From positions 81,868,877 to 81,932,876 of the forward strand of contig CM048840.1 of the NCBI GenBank assembly GCA_026545765.1: DNA of 64,000 bases, written 5' to 3'. Position 1 is the first letter of the stretch. Every line of letters begins with the position of its first letter. Below the pieces are notes generated by a model. It made no database searches. It saw only the letters and a program-made list of their open reading frames with translations, and was not told where the DNA came from. This DNA is from Plantago major (taxonomy: Eukaryota > Streptophyta > Magnoliopsida > Lamiales > Plantaginaceae). Positions 32,201 to 42,613 of this stretch are shown piece after piece. A program made the position numbers and the translations under genes.

Positions 32201-33043
32201 GGGAGATTTGCAATATTGGTCCTTTAACTGGGGGTCCATTGCGATTACGGTCCTAAATTTTTCTACACGGCAAAATACGCCCAAAAAGGATGTCCCGCTT
32301 TGCGATTTTGGTCCCTGCTGACATGGATTCGTGAGTTGGACGAATTTAGTTGCGATTTTCCATTTCTTCCATTTTCCATGTCCAAACCTCCAAAACCAAG
32401 CTCAACAACACGGTGAGCAAGCAGCATGACTATCACAATGGCTATATCCACTGCCTCAACTTCATCTTTGTTACTCCACCCTCCTTCTACATCTATATCC
32501 GAAAAGCCCTATTCCTTCCCTACTTATCCAATTTCAATCCCTAAAAATGCAATCTTTCAGCATGCCAGAGTAATCCCTCAACTGGGTTTTACTCCTTTCA
32601 ATCAATGGAATGGTTTTAAGGGTTCTGGAATCTCAATCTCACGTTTCTCTGCCAGAACGAAAAAGAAGGGGAGAAGTAGACGTACTAGAGTTTATGCTTC
32701 TTTGTTTGGAGTTGGGGCTCCAGAGGCTCTGGTTATTAGAGCGTGAAATTGGGCTTGATGACATTGACAATCCAGTTCCAAAAAGTGCCACCTCCACCGC
32801 AGCCAAACCTACGCCAAAATCTTCAAAGACAATAAGTGAAATGAAGATGGAGGAGGGTTTGGGAGATCTGGGCAAGCATAAAAAATTTACTGCTACTTCA
32901 CTTGGGGTTTGAAACAGGGGCAAGAGAAACAAGAGCATACGGTTCATATACCGTCCTTCAGGACCAATTCTGGTAAGAGAAAAAATTTTAAGACCAAAAT
33001 CGCAAGGGACCCTCAGTTAGAGGACCAATATTGCAAATCTCCC
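32201..33043 (+). mobile_element. Pack-MULE-like element (843 bp) carrying HCF106 sequence
   Basis: It is flanked by the exact 10-bp duplication GTCATTACTC (32191-32200 and 33044-33053). Terminal inverted repeats begin GGGAGATTTGCAATATTGG and extend about 65 bp with a few mismatches. The TSD length and long TIRs point to the Mutator superfamily. There is no transposase; the interior holds fragments of a nuclear gene for a chloroplast protein. It sits inside LINE ORF2. Confidence 0.88.
32426..32912 (+). pseudogene. HCF106: HCF106 (thylakoid TatB) gene fragment captured by the Pack-MULE
   Basis: HCF106 is the TatB-like subunit of the thylakoid twin-arginine translocase. The first frame (32426-32746) has a Ser/Thr-rich transit-peptide-like start, then PQLGFTPFNQWNGFKG (about residues 50-66) and YASLFGVGAPEALVI (about residues 89-103), a close match to the plant protein at the start of its membrane helix. 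The sequence then jumps, in another frame, to LEREIGLDDID (32733 onward), which lies after the amphipathic helix in the normal protein. The segment between, about 45-50 residues with the rest of the membrane and amphipathic helices, is missing without any intron left. It cannot encode a working TatB. Exon skipping before capture or an internal deletion would both explain it. Confidence 0.82.
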
Positions 33044-33053
33044 GTCATTACTC

Positions 33054-34067
33054 TGTTAGTAGTGCCTATCATTTAGATCGTTCTATCAGATCGTTGGAAC
33101 AGCAGAATCGAGGCGGCTCCTCTAGTTCTCCCACTGTTTTGAACTGAAATTGGGTCTGGCAGGTTGATTTACCAAATAAATTAAAAATCTTCCTTTGGCG
33201 CTTGATGAGAAATGCTCTACCTGTGTATGTGAATTTAAAGAGAAGGGGAATAGACTTAGAAGTTGTTTGTCCAGTCTGTCAGACTGGTGAAGAAACTTTT
33301 ATCCATCTTTTTAAAGATTGCGCCTTTGCTAGGCTTTACTGGGCTGTGTTGCCTCTGCCGTCGCATGTTATTCACTCTGACCTTTTGAATTTATCGAATT
33401 GGGTTCTACAGGTTAAGCAACAGGTTTCAAGGGATGAATTTAATTTCTTTGTCGCTTCGTGCTGGAGTAAATGGAGCAATAGGAACAAGATTGTACATGA
33501 GGAGAAAGGCTACGACGCAATGGAATCGGTACAGTTTGTTCAACGCTATCTTATAAAGTACAGGGAAGCGCGCCATCAATTCAATAGTCCCAGATCTCCA
33601 GAATCAGAACAGAGATGGTGTCCACCAAGAGATGGGGTAATCAAAATCAACTACGACGCCTCGATCAGACACAGCACAACAGGAGCTAGCATTGGAGTTG
33701 TGGCAAGAGACCATACGGGCCGCATTGTAGCCTGGAAGAAACTTGTAGTCTAGCATATTACGGATGTCGAAAGCACTTGCAGCTCGTTGCGCTGTGGAAT
33801 TGGCGTATAGTTTGGATTTGCAGCACGTAATTCTTGAAGGTGACTGTCTCAACGTCGTGAAGCAACTTAAGGATCCAGCCCCCTCACTTTCCTCTGCTGG
33901 GAATATCATTGAAGAAGCCAAGAACCTTTCTTTTTTCTTTCAAGACTTTTGTTTTTAATTTTGTTAAACGTTGTTGCAATTGTGCGGCTCATGTTTTAGC
34001 TGCTAGTACTGTACCTCACTCTTCTGGCTTCTCTGATTTCCCTATTGGAAATCCTGATGAAAAGTAA
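33054..34067 (+). pseudogene. LINE ORF2 zinc-binding region and RNase H, broken
   Basis: After the MULE the frame resumes. The zf-RVT region is at 33181-33360 (KIFLWRLMRNALPVYVNLKRR, CPVCQTGEETFIHLFKDC). RNase H begins at about 33630 (IKINYDAS), with a TAG at 33751-33753, and continues in another frame (HVILEGDC at about 33819) to a TAA at 34065-34067. RNase H would remove the RNA template. A TGA near 33146 and the stop at 33751 inactivate it. Confidence 0.78.
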
Positions 34068-34674
34068 TTACTAGTCAAGTCCTTCAAGCCGGACCCGAGA
34101 TTCACTTATCATTTCACTACTGTTTTCAGTGTTGTGGTTGCTAGGCTTTGGATGGAAATTAATAGAAAACCTGAACATCGGCGGACAATATTAAAGTTAG
34201 GGAATAAGGTACTTTAAGATTAATTTCAACGTCTTAGGTTGATTACGTGGACTGATAGTATGTCAAAATCATTAAAAATTATGTCCCATGGTTAAAAATC
34301 AAGAATCTATCTAAATTTTGTATGAATAATTAAATCATCTTTAAAGCTAACTGATTTTGTCAATGAATATTCAATTTAGTACCCAAAGATTTTTTTTACC
34401 ATAATATAGGATATAAAATTTCATTTAATGTGAGCCAAATAACTTTTAAGTGGGTTGTGCATAAAATTTCTAAGTTGTATTCTTGTGATTTTATAGTGAA
34501 ACTTAACGCAATTAAGTCCATAATATGTGTCACGAGCTAATATATGTATATTGATCAACGTGATCATCAAATTTTTACAAGTACCATAATTATTATCAAC
34601 TCATGTCCTTATTATAACACGGCTCATGGCGCAAAATCTAGTGCAAATCTCGTACTTTTTATTAATCACATATG
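34068..34674. other. AT-rich intergenic DNA, nothing recognised
   Basis: No supported ORF, terminal repeat or RNA gene was seen between the LINE and the hAT-type MITE. Confidence 0.6.
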
Positions 34675-34857
34675 CAGGGGCGGACCTAAGGGGGGCCGAG
34701 GGTGGGGGGGTGCGTTCGCCCCCTTAAAATTTGGGGAAAAAAAAATTTTTATAGATAATATTTTTGAAAATTTTGGATTTTGCCCCCCATAACACTCGAA
34801 AAAACCTCATATATGTAATTTTGCCCCATCGAGGTTGAAATTCTAGGTCCGCCCCTG
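34675..34857. mobile_element. hAT-type MITE (183 bp)
   Basis: The TIR is CAGGGGCGGACCTA at both ends (13-15 bp). The 8-bp target duplication is CACATATG (34667-34674) and CACATACG (34858-34865), one mismatch. TIR sequence and TSD length are typical of hAT. There is no coding content. Confidence 0.88.
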
Positions 34858-35098
34858 CACATACGTGATCTCTTCTTTCTATTTATCTTGCTAAAATTTA
34901 TACGACATGTGTATTCTATGAAAACAAGCGTGGGGGATTTCTAATTAGTAAAAGTTTACTATTTTGGAATTAAATCATTTTAAGTTTATTATTTTATGGG
35001 TCAAAAATTGTAAAAAATATAGAGATTCTATCTACTATGGCCAATACAATTCATTTTTTTCCTAAAGAAGAAAAATGAAAAAAATGCAAACTCATCCA

Positions 35099-35106
35099 TA
35101 TATATG
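35099..35106 (+). promoter_or_regulatory. TATA box upstream of the small ORF at 35195
   Basis: TATATATG lies 89 bp before the ATG, followed by a C/T/A-rich leader. Confidence 0.4.
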
Positions 35107-35194
35107 CTCTGCATTGCACATGATCTTTCTCATTCTTCCTCACAATTTTTACCTACCTACAAATTAAAATAATCCTTATAACTAATTAATCAAA

Positions 35195-35458
35195 ATGGGT
35201 TTCTCGAATTTTTTGAAGCGAAAAGAAACCATCCAGGGTGAAAAAGCATGTCCAATTTTTGATGGTATTCACATCTACTTTGGAGATTATGGAATGGAGG
35301 AAAATATATATGGTGAAAACGGGCTTTTTCCTGTGAAAGAGCAGAAGAAGATTAGCAAAGAAGCCTTGAAAGAGCAAGAAAAAGCTACTAAGACGATGAT
35401 GACAATGATGATGAGGCTCAAAGATTTCGATTTTTCCCTCAAGAGATCAAGAAAGTAG
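35195..35458 (+). CDS. Small hypothetical protein (87 aa)
   Basis: The ATG at 35195 is preceded by AATCAAA and a TATA box at 35099. The frame ends at TAG 35456-35458. The protein starts MGFSNFLKRKE, has an aromatic Gly-rich middle (FGDYGMEENIYGENG) and a Lys-rich C-terminal half with a run of Met (TMMTMMMRL) that may be helical. I do not recognise the family. Position between MITEs and the lack of any transposon signature leave a small host gene possible. A chance ORF in AT-rich DNA is the main alternative. Confidence 0.35.
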   Translation: MGFSNFLKRKETIQGEKACPIFDGIHIYFGDYGMEENIYGENGLFPVKEQKKISKEALKEQEKATKTMMTMMMRLKDFDFSLKRSRK

Positions 35459-35935
35459 GTAATGATGGAATAATATGTTGGAGAATTAATATTTTTCGAA
35501 CTAGCTATATAGATTACTTTTTTTTTTGGGAACAATTGATATTTGTAATAGTATTTTTAATTCGCTTGGAATTATGGTTTCTTTCTAGGTGCGGCTATAC
35601 TACAACAAATTATATATTTTATAAGTGATAATAATATTATTATTTTTTAATATAAATATAATAACCAAGAAACAGGCGCGTGGAGAAGTCCCAATTTTAA
35701 CTCCAATTTTGCAATCTAACTGTAATGTGCATCCAAACAATTATGATGACCAATCGCAGTGGGTAGCGCCTGTTGGTCACTCCATCCCATTAATATCGCG
35801 AATACGAGTCACGGCCTAATTGCAAATTTTGTCGTTACCTCTAAACTCTCTCTTCTTTATTACTAATCACAGCCCTGACTTTCCATTTGCTCAACAGCTC
35901 AAGCATCAAAAACAAAACGTATCATTCACTGAGAG
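35459..35935. other. AT-rich DNA, nothing recognised
   Basis: Low-complexity A/T stretches with no supported gene or repeat boundary. Confidence 0.55.
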
Positions 35936-36555
35936 TAGAGGTGTTATCTGGGTCGGACGCAGAACATCCCGGCACGCTTAAAAACCGTCCCGGTCCTGCC
36001 CGTTTAATTTTGACCTGGACCGGCCCATGTACATTTAAGTTATGCGGGCCATAAGGGCCTTCGTTTTGGAGGCCCGGCCCGGCCCGGCCTGGGACCGAAT
36101 AAGCCCGCGAACCGTCTAGGCCCGATTCGTTTAGCCCGTATCAGCTCGTCCATTTAGATGTATTTTTTAGGTTTTTCTATATAATCTATATTGTCCAAGA
36201 CTCAAAGTCCATACCATATTACTATCCAAGTCCAATCCAACTCCATATGCCCAAAAGCCCATACCATATTACTATTGTAGTATTGTTTAGTCGATTGGAA
36301 TGTGTGTATTAAATGTGGAGTTGTATGTGAGAATGTATAAATGTTTCAGCTGTCAAGTATTTGGTGGTTGATACTATATAGGGGCTGCACGGCTCGACTC
36401 GTGAGCAGTCCGGCACGGCCCGTGAACAAAGTGGGTTGTGGGCCGTGCCTTGCACTTATGTAATTAACTGCCCGCCCGGATAAAGGGTGAATCTGCCCTT
36501 AAATGTAGCGGGCTTTAGCAGCCCGGCCCGGACTGGCCCGGCCCGAATAACACGA
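35936..36555. mobile_element. hAT-like non-autonomous element with GGCCCGGCCC subterminal repeats
   Basis: The two ends are roughly inverted (AGGTGTTATCTGGGTCGG against CGTGTTATTCGGGCCGG). The subterminal parts are full of GGCCCG and GGCCGGGCC motifs, as in a common class of plant hAT elements. Inside, GTCCATACCATATTACTAT-like sequence is repeated near 36207 and 36258. No clear 8-bp target duplication could be found, so the exact ends are uncertain. Confidence 0.5.
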
Positions 36556-36661
36556 GAGAATTAGTTTGCGAGATGATTTATAGAAGTAGATTATTAGTAG
36601 GATCATTTATCTCGAGATAAAAGAAGACATTGATGGAAAAACAACATAAAATTTAAAACAA

Positions 36662-36895
36662 AGTCTCATAGGAGACGGTCTTTAAATAACTTATCTAAAA
36701 ATGCAATATGTTAACAATAAAATAATCCATGCTATTAATCAAAATGCTTATGTTGTTAACGAAAGAAGTCTTGTTGTAATATGAAAACACCAATGTTGAG
36801 AACATAGATGTTTTGATTAATAACATCGATAATTTTATTAACAATATAGGTTCGTCTCTAGATAAATTATCTAGAGAATGTATCTCAGGAGAGTT
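36662..36895. mobile_element. MITE-like element, copy 1
   Basis: The ends are an imperfect inverted repeat (AGTCTCATAGGAGACGGTCT... with ...GTATCTCAGGAGAGTT). A related copy lies at 36943-37249. Superfamily not assigned; no clean target duplication. Confidence 0.5.
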
Positions 36896-36942
36896 AAAGA
36901 GTTTAATAGCAGTAAGTACTTATGAGCTAAAATAATACACAA

Positions 36943-37249
36943 AGTCTAATGAAATACGGTCTCTAGATAACTTATTTACAGACGGTCTATATTATCAATA
37001 AAAACATCCATGTTATTAATCAAAACGTTTATGTTATATGAAATATGGCTTTGTTCTTTTCATCTGAAAATTCATTAATTTCAGTTCAGATTCGTTCAGA
37101 TCAGTTCAGTTCAGTTTTGTTCAGAAAAAGAGAACAGGGCCTAAGTCTTGTTGTAATATGAAAAATCACCAATGTTAACATTGATGATTTTCTTGATAAT
37201 ATAGACCCGCCTCTTATAAATTATTTAGAGAGCGTCTCTCAGAAGACTT
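36943..37249. mobile_element. MITE-like element, copy 2, with a nested MITE
   Basis: It is similar to 36662-36895 along its length once the insertion 37047-37141 is removed. The ends again form an inverted repeat (AGTCTAATGAAATACGGTCT and AGCGTCTCTCAGAAGACT). Confidence 0.5.
37047..37141. mobile_element. Small MITE (95 bp) nested in the previous element
   Basis: TIRs of about 22 bp start GGCTTTGTTC and GGCCCTGTTC. The site next to them is TAT on the left and TAA on the right, compatible with a 2-3 bp TWA duplication as in PIF/Harbinger. The interior is a CAGTTCAGTTCAG-type repeat. Confidence 0.6.
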
Positions 37250-37514
37250 ACTCAAAATAATAACAAAATGTTTATGATAAAACATCGAGGTTCAAATATA
37301 AAAAATATAAAATACCGAACACCATTTATTTACAAGATATAAAATATTCATATACTATTATTTAAAACATTATACATAAGAATATCAATTTGTCCATCTG
37401 ATACTTTATTAAAATAAGCACCTTAGCTTTCAATACGTTATGATTCAGTGTAAAATACTGCTCATATATAGTGAAATACAAATCAAGTTAGGTTATATAA
37501 TCAACGTGTTGTTA

Positions 37515-37618
37515 GGCTCTGTTCTCTTCGTCTGAACAGAATTAACAAAACTGAACTGAATAAATCTGAACTGAATTCTAATTAATGAGTTTTGAGAAGA
37601 AAAAAAAATAACAGAGTT
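37515..37618. mobile_element. Related small MITE, right end decayed
   Basis: It starts TTA|GGCTCTGTTCTCTTCG, like 37047-37141, with the same GAACTGAACTGAA interior. The right terminus is degraded into an A-rich run. Confidence 0.45.
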
Positions 37619-37872
37619 TCTAGTATTGAATAATTAAAAGATTTTCATTTCATTCTCATTCAGATTTTCTTGTCTTCTGGTTTCTTAAACTTTTTTCTTG
37701 TATATGTGATCTATCCCTGAGAATTATATTATCAAATTGCAATCGTATAATTCCATATCTAAACATATCAATCTTTGGATAAATCAAAATAAATGCGGAC
37801 GAATTCCCTTAGTGCGCCGGATTGACTTTCTCTCAATGAATTTGGTTAGGAATTTCAGTTGTACATAGTCTC

Positions 37873-38070
37873 ATGGCGACTTCTCAAAACCTCCCTCTCA
37901 TCACTGACCTGCAATCTCAGAGGATGTTCAATCCATTAGAGGACCCTTCCTCCGTCTACTGTCTCCATTCCCCCAAGTTCACGAGTGGTGAAACCTTTAA
38001 TGGCAACCATTTCATTGCATGGCACAAGAATCGATGTCAAGATGATTTAATTTTCTTTGTCAAAAAATAA
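37873..38070 (+). pseudogene. copia gag N-terminal scrap
   Basis: The 65-codon frame MATSQNLPL...FNPLEDPSSVYCLHSPKFTSGETFNGNHFIAWHKNR resembles the N-terminal 'NPxxLHxSDxPGxxLVxxxLTGxNYxxWxRxM' domain of copia gag proteins. No downstream gag, pol or LTR was found, so it is an isolated fragment. Chance resemblance cannot be excluded. Confidence 0.4.
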
Positions 38071-39437
38071 ATTGGGATTCATCAATGGATAATTTCCCCA
38101 ACCTCCACGTGATAACTACCTCTTTCGTTACTGGGTACGTTCCAAAGATCTCATACTTTCTTGGTTTATGAATGCTTAAACTCATGATATTAGAAATAGC
38201 ATGTTTTCTAGTAATTAATTGCATATGAGCCCATGAAAACAATTACAACGAATCCCTAATTACAATGAATCCCAAACAAGCATTTAACAGCTCCTAGATC
38301 AAATCTGTTATGCTTCCAAGATTCCAAGGAAGCTCCTACCTTTTTTATTTAAAAAATTATTTTTGGTATATCTTTTTTAAAAATTGTTTGAATGTTTGAA
38401 AAAAATTCAAATAAATATTATTGTTAGTTCACATTTCCTTAATATTATGATATTTATTGGAAATATAATATGCATTCACGATATATATATATATAACATT
38501 TGGTTAACATTGGATTCAAATTTATAAATTATACTTGAAACAACAAAATAATTTCAAGTGAAAATAATTAAAATGAACTTTAAAAATTGCAATTTAGTCC
38601 AGCTGAATATATGTGTATATATATGCATTTGGGGAGGAAAAGAAAACGTTAACCTTTTCCGGTTTAGATGTAATTTTTTGCGTATAAATCACAATGAATG
38701 TATTCAATTTTATATCTGGGGGTTTGTTGTAAAGTGGGCATTTAACAGGGGTGTTGTGCACAAAATTGATTACACGATATTAATTCTAACCAGGAGATTT
38801 AGCAACGTAAACTTAAACTACATGATCATTTTATCAAGGACCTAACTAGGTAAAATTTGTGAAAAAACAAGCAATTAGAATATTTATCTAAAATAAGTTA
38901 CTAGAAAATGAAGAACGTGTAAGCTTTTCTTCGAATATATGGAAAAATATGGAACACGGTAGGAATAATTGGGGAAATCAAATTAGGGATCATCAATGGC
39001 GCATTCATAGGTGGTCACACTTTATTAATGTCCAAGAACAAAATCATTGGTTCGTTCTTAGATTTCTTTGAACTAACTTGATCATTCCATTGTGAGAAGA
39101 ATAATTCAAGGAAACGATTTGAATATTTTAGAATAGCAACCCAATTAATTTGTTATTTACGAAGAATTATAAGTAGCTTAATGTGTATGAATTTATCACA
39201 AGCCATGAACCCTAATTCGATAGAATCCTACATCACCACCACAATTCTTTTTTTTTTTTAATAATTAAAAGGGGGTGGCACCTACCAATTAGTAGAAAGA
39301 GATCAAAATGCAGAAATCTCGTCGTCTAGTATGTCTTAACTAAAATACCTATTACCAACATAATCCACTTTAATCCGAGAAAATACCGATAGACGATCAT
39401 CAATTCGTACGAGGAGCTAGAAGAATCCAATGAAGGC
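38071..39437. other. AT-rich DNA, nothing recognised
   Basis: It contains a TA microsatellite (about 38480-38494) and a T10-type run near 39250. No supported gene. Confidence 0.55.
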
Positions 39438-39716
39438 ATGGGACCCACCGTTGTGAAGCTTATTCGAAGTATTAAAACATTTTACAAGATCACTTTTCAA
39501 GATAACGAAGTTTGGACATTCAAAAATATCTCGGGAAGGAAATTGCCCCACAGCGGGGAAATAGTCGAGCTCTGCGGCTGCACCTACGACCGCACAAGCC
39601 TTCTGCGGCCGTACAAAGGCTATTGTTTTTACTTTTGTTGTCCCAAGTTTGTGCACGTTTTGGCCCATGATCCACAACCTATTATGGACTGTTATGCACT
39701 AAATTCTCAGTCATAA
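39438..39716 (+). CDS. Hypothetical ORF (92 aa), Cys-rich C-terminal half
   Basis: Begins MGPTVVKLIRSIKTFYKITF and ends at TAA 39714-39716. The second half has six Cys and aromatic residues (ELCGCTYDRT, GYCFYFCCPKFVH). There is no signal peptide. I do not recognise the family. No promoter elements are clear, and no homologous copy is seen in the window. It could be a small gene, a gene fragment or a chance frame. Confidence 0.25.
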   Translation: MGPTVVKLIRSIKTFYKITFQDNEVWTFKNISGRKLPHSGEIVELCGCTYDRTSLLRPYKGYCFYFCCPKFVHVLAHDPQPIMDCYALNSQS

Positions 39717-39997
39717 ACCACTATATAATCCATGATTAGCCCTCTCAAAATCACAGCCCTACTTCCCTTGAAGTGCAACAAGATACAAAGGAAGTAAGTA
39801 CTTTCAAAACGCTAATCCATAAACCCTTGTCGTCACAACTAATGAAGAACGAAGAATGCAGTCGTCATGAATTCTTTCTCATCTCTTTCACTGTGTTATT
39901 GATATTTACTATGTTTACTACTCTTGCTATGAGTAGCTAAAAATTTTCGTAAAGGTGAACCGCCAAACTCTATTGTATTGCTCATTATATTTGATAT

Positions 39998-41412
39998 GGG
40001 AAAATTACACCTGCTCTCCCCACAAAACACCCCTATTTCAAATTAGTCCCCGCAATTAAAACAATAACACATTAGTCCTTTTTTCATTATTTGAGTTGAC
40101 CATCATTTGTTAGTTTATCCACGTGGATAATCAGGTGATGATGCGGAAATTGTGAGGATTGATGGGAAGGATGGAAAAACAAACAAAAACAATACTCCTC
40201 CATCATCCCACCTTCTCCGCCCTCCTCCATCACCACCAACCACCGTACTTGCTCCGCTCCGGCCACCTCCATCATCCCATCTCGACTCCAACAATTTCTT
40301 TTTCCTATATCCACAGCCTTGTTCGCCCCAAAGAGCGGATCGAAGCTAAGACGTCGTTAATGGCAATTGTGAGCTTGAAGCTCATCCTCTGGGCCGGAAC
40401 GGGTTGTCGGATGTTTGTATTCATGATTTCTTGGTCATGGGAGTTCGAATTTGGTTTGGGTAGGTCGATGTTTTCGAATACGAAAGTTCGAATTTCAATT
40501 TGAATCTTAGTTGTTGGTTTAATCGTCAAAATGATATATTTTGGATTCGATTCATAATGTCTTGTGTCTAGATTTGATCTATGTCGGGCTTGGATGTCGA
40601 ATTGATGGTTTTAGAGAACTTCTGTAAGTTGCAGGGACTTATTTGAGGTTTTCGAAAATCCAAAGCCCCTGCTTTTGAGAATTTGATGCTCGCAGGGACC
40701 ATATTACAATTCTAGATATTTATTTGGACCTAATTGATAACTTTGGAAAGTCTTAGGGACCAAATTGAACTTTTAAAAAGTTCTTGGGAGGTTTCTGGGA
40801 AATTCTAGGCAATTGCTAGCGAGGCCCAAAGGGTTTCTGGACCATTCAATTGAGCCCAATAAGATTATGTCCTTTTCAGTTAAGTTCAAAATTTCTTGTT
40901 TTATGCAATTGAACCCCAAACGTTTCTCAAATTTTGCAATTAAGTCCAGAAAATTTTTAGAAAATTTTATTTAAATTCTGGAAATTATAAAAGACCCCTA
41001 TAAATTTTAGAAACTTCAACTGGATCCATAAATAGTTTATGAAAATTATAAAAAATAAAATATCATATTTGTGGTTTTAAGACCCCATAAATATATTACA
41101 TAAAGGTCCCCCAATCCTACTTTTTCAAATTAAGCAATAACTTTTTTATTACACTTTGGTCCAGTAGAAAATCAATTACATAACAGTCCAACTGCCACGA
41201 TTAAAAGAAATGCGAAAAAGGAAGAAAATGAAAAAAAATCATTTTCATCCTTTTACACGTCAGAATAAACATGCCAACTTGGATACTGCCTTTGACTTTC
41301 GGACCGTTCCGTAATAGTTCAAACATTGCAGGGACTAATGTGTTATTGAATTAATTCCGGGGATGAAAATGTAATTAGGGACTTTTGTAGGGAGTGTATA
41401 TGAAATTTCCCC
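39998..41412. mobile_element. Long-TIR (MULE-like) element, 1415 bp
   Basis: The first and last about 80 bp are an imperfect inverted repeat (GGGAAAATTACACC... against GGGGAAATTTCATA..., sharing CAATAACACATTAGTCC about 65-80 bp in). A 7-bp direct repeat TTGATAT abuts both ends, so the true duplication length is unsure. The interior has a C-rich gene-like part (about 40190-40400) and then repeated GGGACC(A/T) phrases. There is no transposase. Confidence 0.6.
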
Positions 41413-42097
41413 TTGATATATTTGATGAATTAGTTTTAGACGTAACATCGTGGTTGTTCTTTTTTGTCATCTCTTTTAAACTCATGCGAGTAATTGGGGT
41501 GTGGGGGTGCTACCGGCGTGACATAACTAACCATTGTAGAGCGCGGGGTATCTTGACTAACTACGTCTTGGTCTATCATACGTATCCTGACGGCCCTTCA
41601 AACAAAAATCATGTTATTTGGATCTAAGTAGTCGTGAGCGTTACAATAGAGTGAGGATGGGGTGTCATTTACACTTTCGCACCATTGTCAAAAACCTTCA
41701 ATCTTTTTTTTACACCTTCATTGTTGTTCAATCTTGTTTTCGAAAATTGAATGTTTCAAAGCTTTCAAACAATTTGTCTCAAAACATCCCCCAAAAGCAT
41801 CTTGTTTACGCTTATGTTGATTGAACTTGATTTTCCAACTTTGTGTCATGATTTGTTAATTCCTATGCCAAATGTTTAGGGAGAACGGCACTCCGAGTCA
41901 ACTTTGTGCTATAGTAATTGTTTGTTTTATGGAATTGCAGGCTCCCGACCTTATAAATATTGAATCTTTGCAAGTGATTTGGTAAAGCGTTTCACTTCAA
42001 CGACATTCGCCTAATCAAACACCTGTCAAAGACAAAGTAGGACACAATATATTAGTACCTACAAAAGAAATAAAAATAAGATAGAAAAATTAAAAGA
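41413..42097. other. Intergenic DNA, nothing recognised
   Basis: Several short frames are present but none has supporting features. Confidence 0.5.
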
Positions 42098-42540
42098 AAC
42101 TTATCCCTGGGTTACCTCCCGAGAAGCGCCTTTTATATATCGTTGGCTCGACTTTTGAGGTATGATATTATCCATTATCAAACACGAACGAACCCCTTAC
42201 ATCCTTTCCTATATACTCAGCCTTTTGGAAGCCATCCTTAGCTTCTTTCCTCAAGTTTTTTAGCAGCTCCATGATTCTCTGCAAACCTAAAATTTAGAGA
42301 ATTAAAAACATCATAAACTAAAAAATAACCAAGGGAAGCAAAGGGAAAATAAAAACGAAACAAAGGGCCGAAACTCCCTGAATCTCCCTTTGTTTCGTTT
42401 TTATTTTCCCTCTGATTCCCCTAGTTATTTTTTAGAAATTGATGTTTCTAATTCTTTAAATTTTAGTTTTCAGTGAATCATGGAACTCCTTGAAAAGTAG
42501 AGGAGAGGAGCTAAGGATGACTTCCAAAATGCTGAAGACT
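42098..42540. repeat. Inverted duplication of an Athila internal segment
   Basis: 42098-42366 is the reverse complement of the Athila segment seen at about 22300-22560 (including the GTCG...CGAC hairpin and the AGCGCC/GGGAGG motif). 42385-42540 is the same segment in forward orientation. The arms (about 150 bp, 42217-42366 and 42385-42540) face each other with a spacer of under 25 bp, so a transcript would fold into a long hairpin. Confidence 0.75.
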
Positions 42541-42613
42541 AAAGATGTCATGTGTTTGCTAAGAATAAAGATGTACTACTAACTTGATGAGACTAAAGAT
42601 GTCATGTATTTGC
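42541..42613. repeat. Short direct repeat before the third Athila-like element
   Basis: GACTAAAGATGTCATGT occurs at about 42537 and again at 42590, each followed by TTTGCT; the second copy abuts the LTR. Confidence 0.6.

Larger units (their letters stand above)
28935..34067 (+). mobile_element. L1-type LINE, decayed and 5'-incomplete
   Basis: Order: tail of ORF1, endonuclease, reverse transcriptase, (Pack-MULE insertion), zinc-binding region, RNase H. Many stops and frame changes are present. The start of the endonuclease is missing and the left edge coincides with the TSD of the outer Athila-like element. No poly(A) tail is visible after the final stop at 34065-34067. Confidence 0.85.

Noticed and set aside
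35936..36555. CpG-island promoter of a host gene
   Set aside because: The high GC content comes from repeated GGCCCG words with inverted ends, typical of non-autonomous hAT elements.
41394..41627. Host gene at 41394-41824
   Set aside because: Two short frames without recognisable domain or promoter; the first starts inside the end of the long-TIR element.
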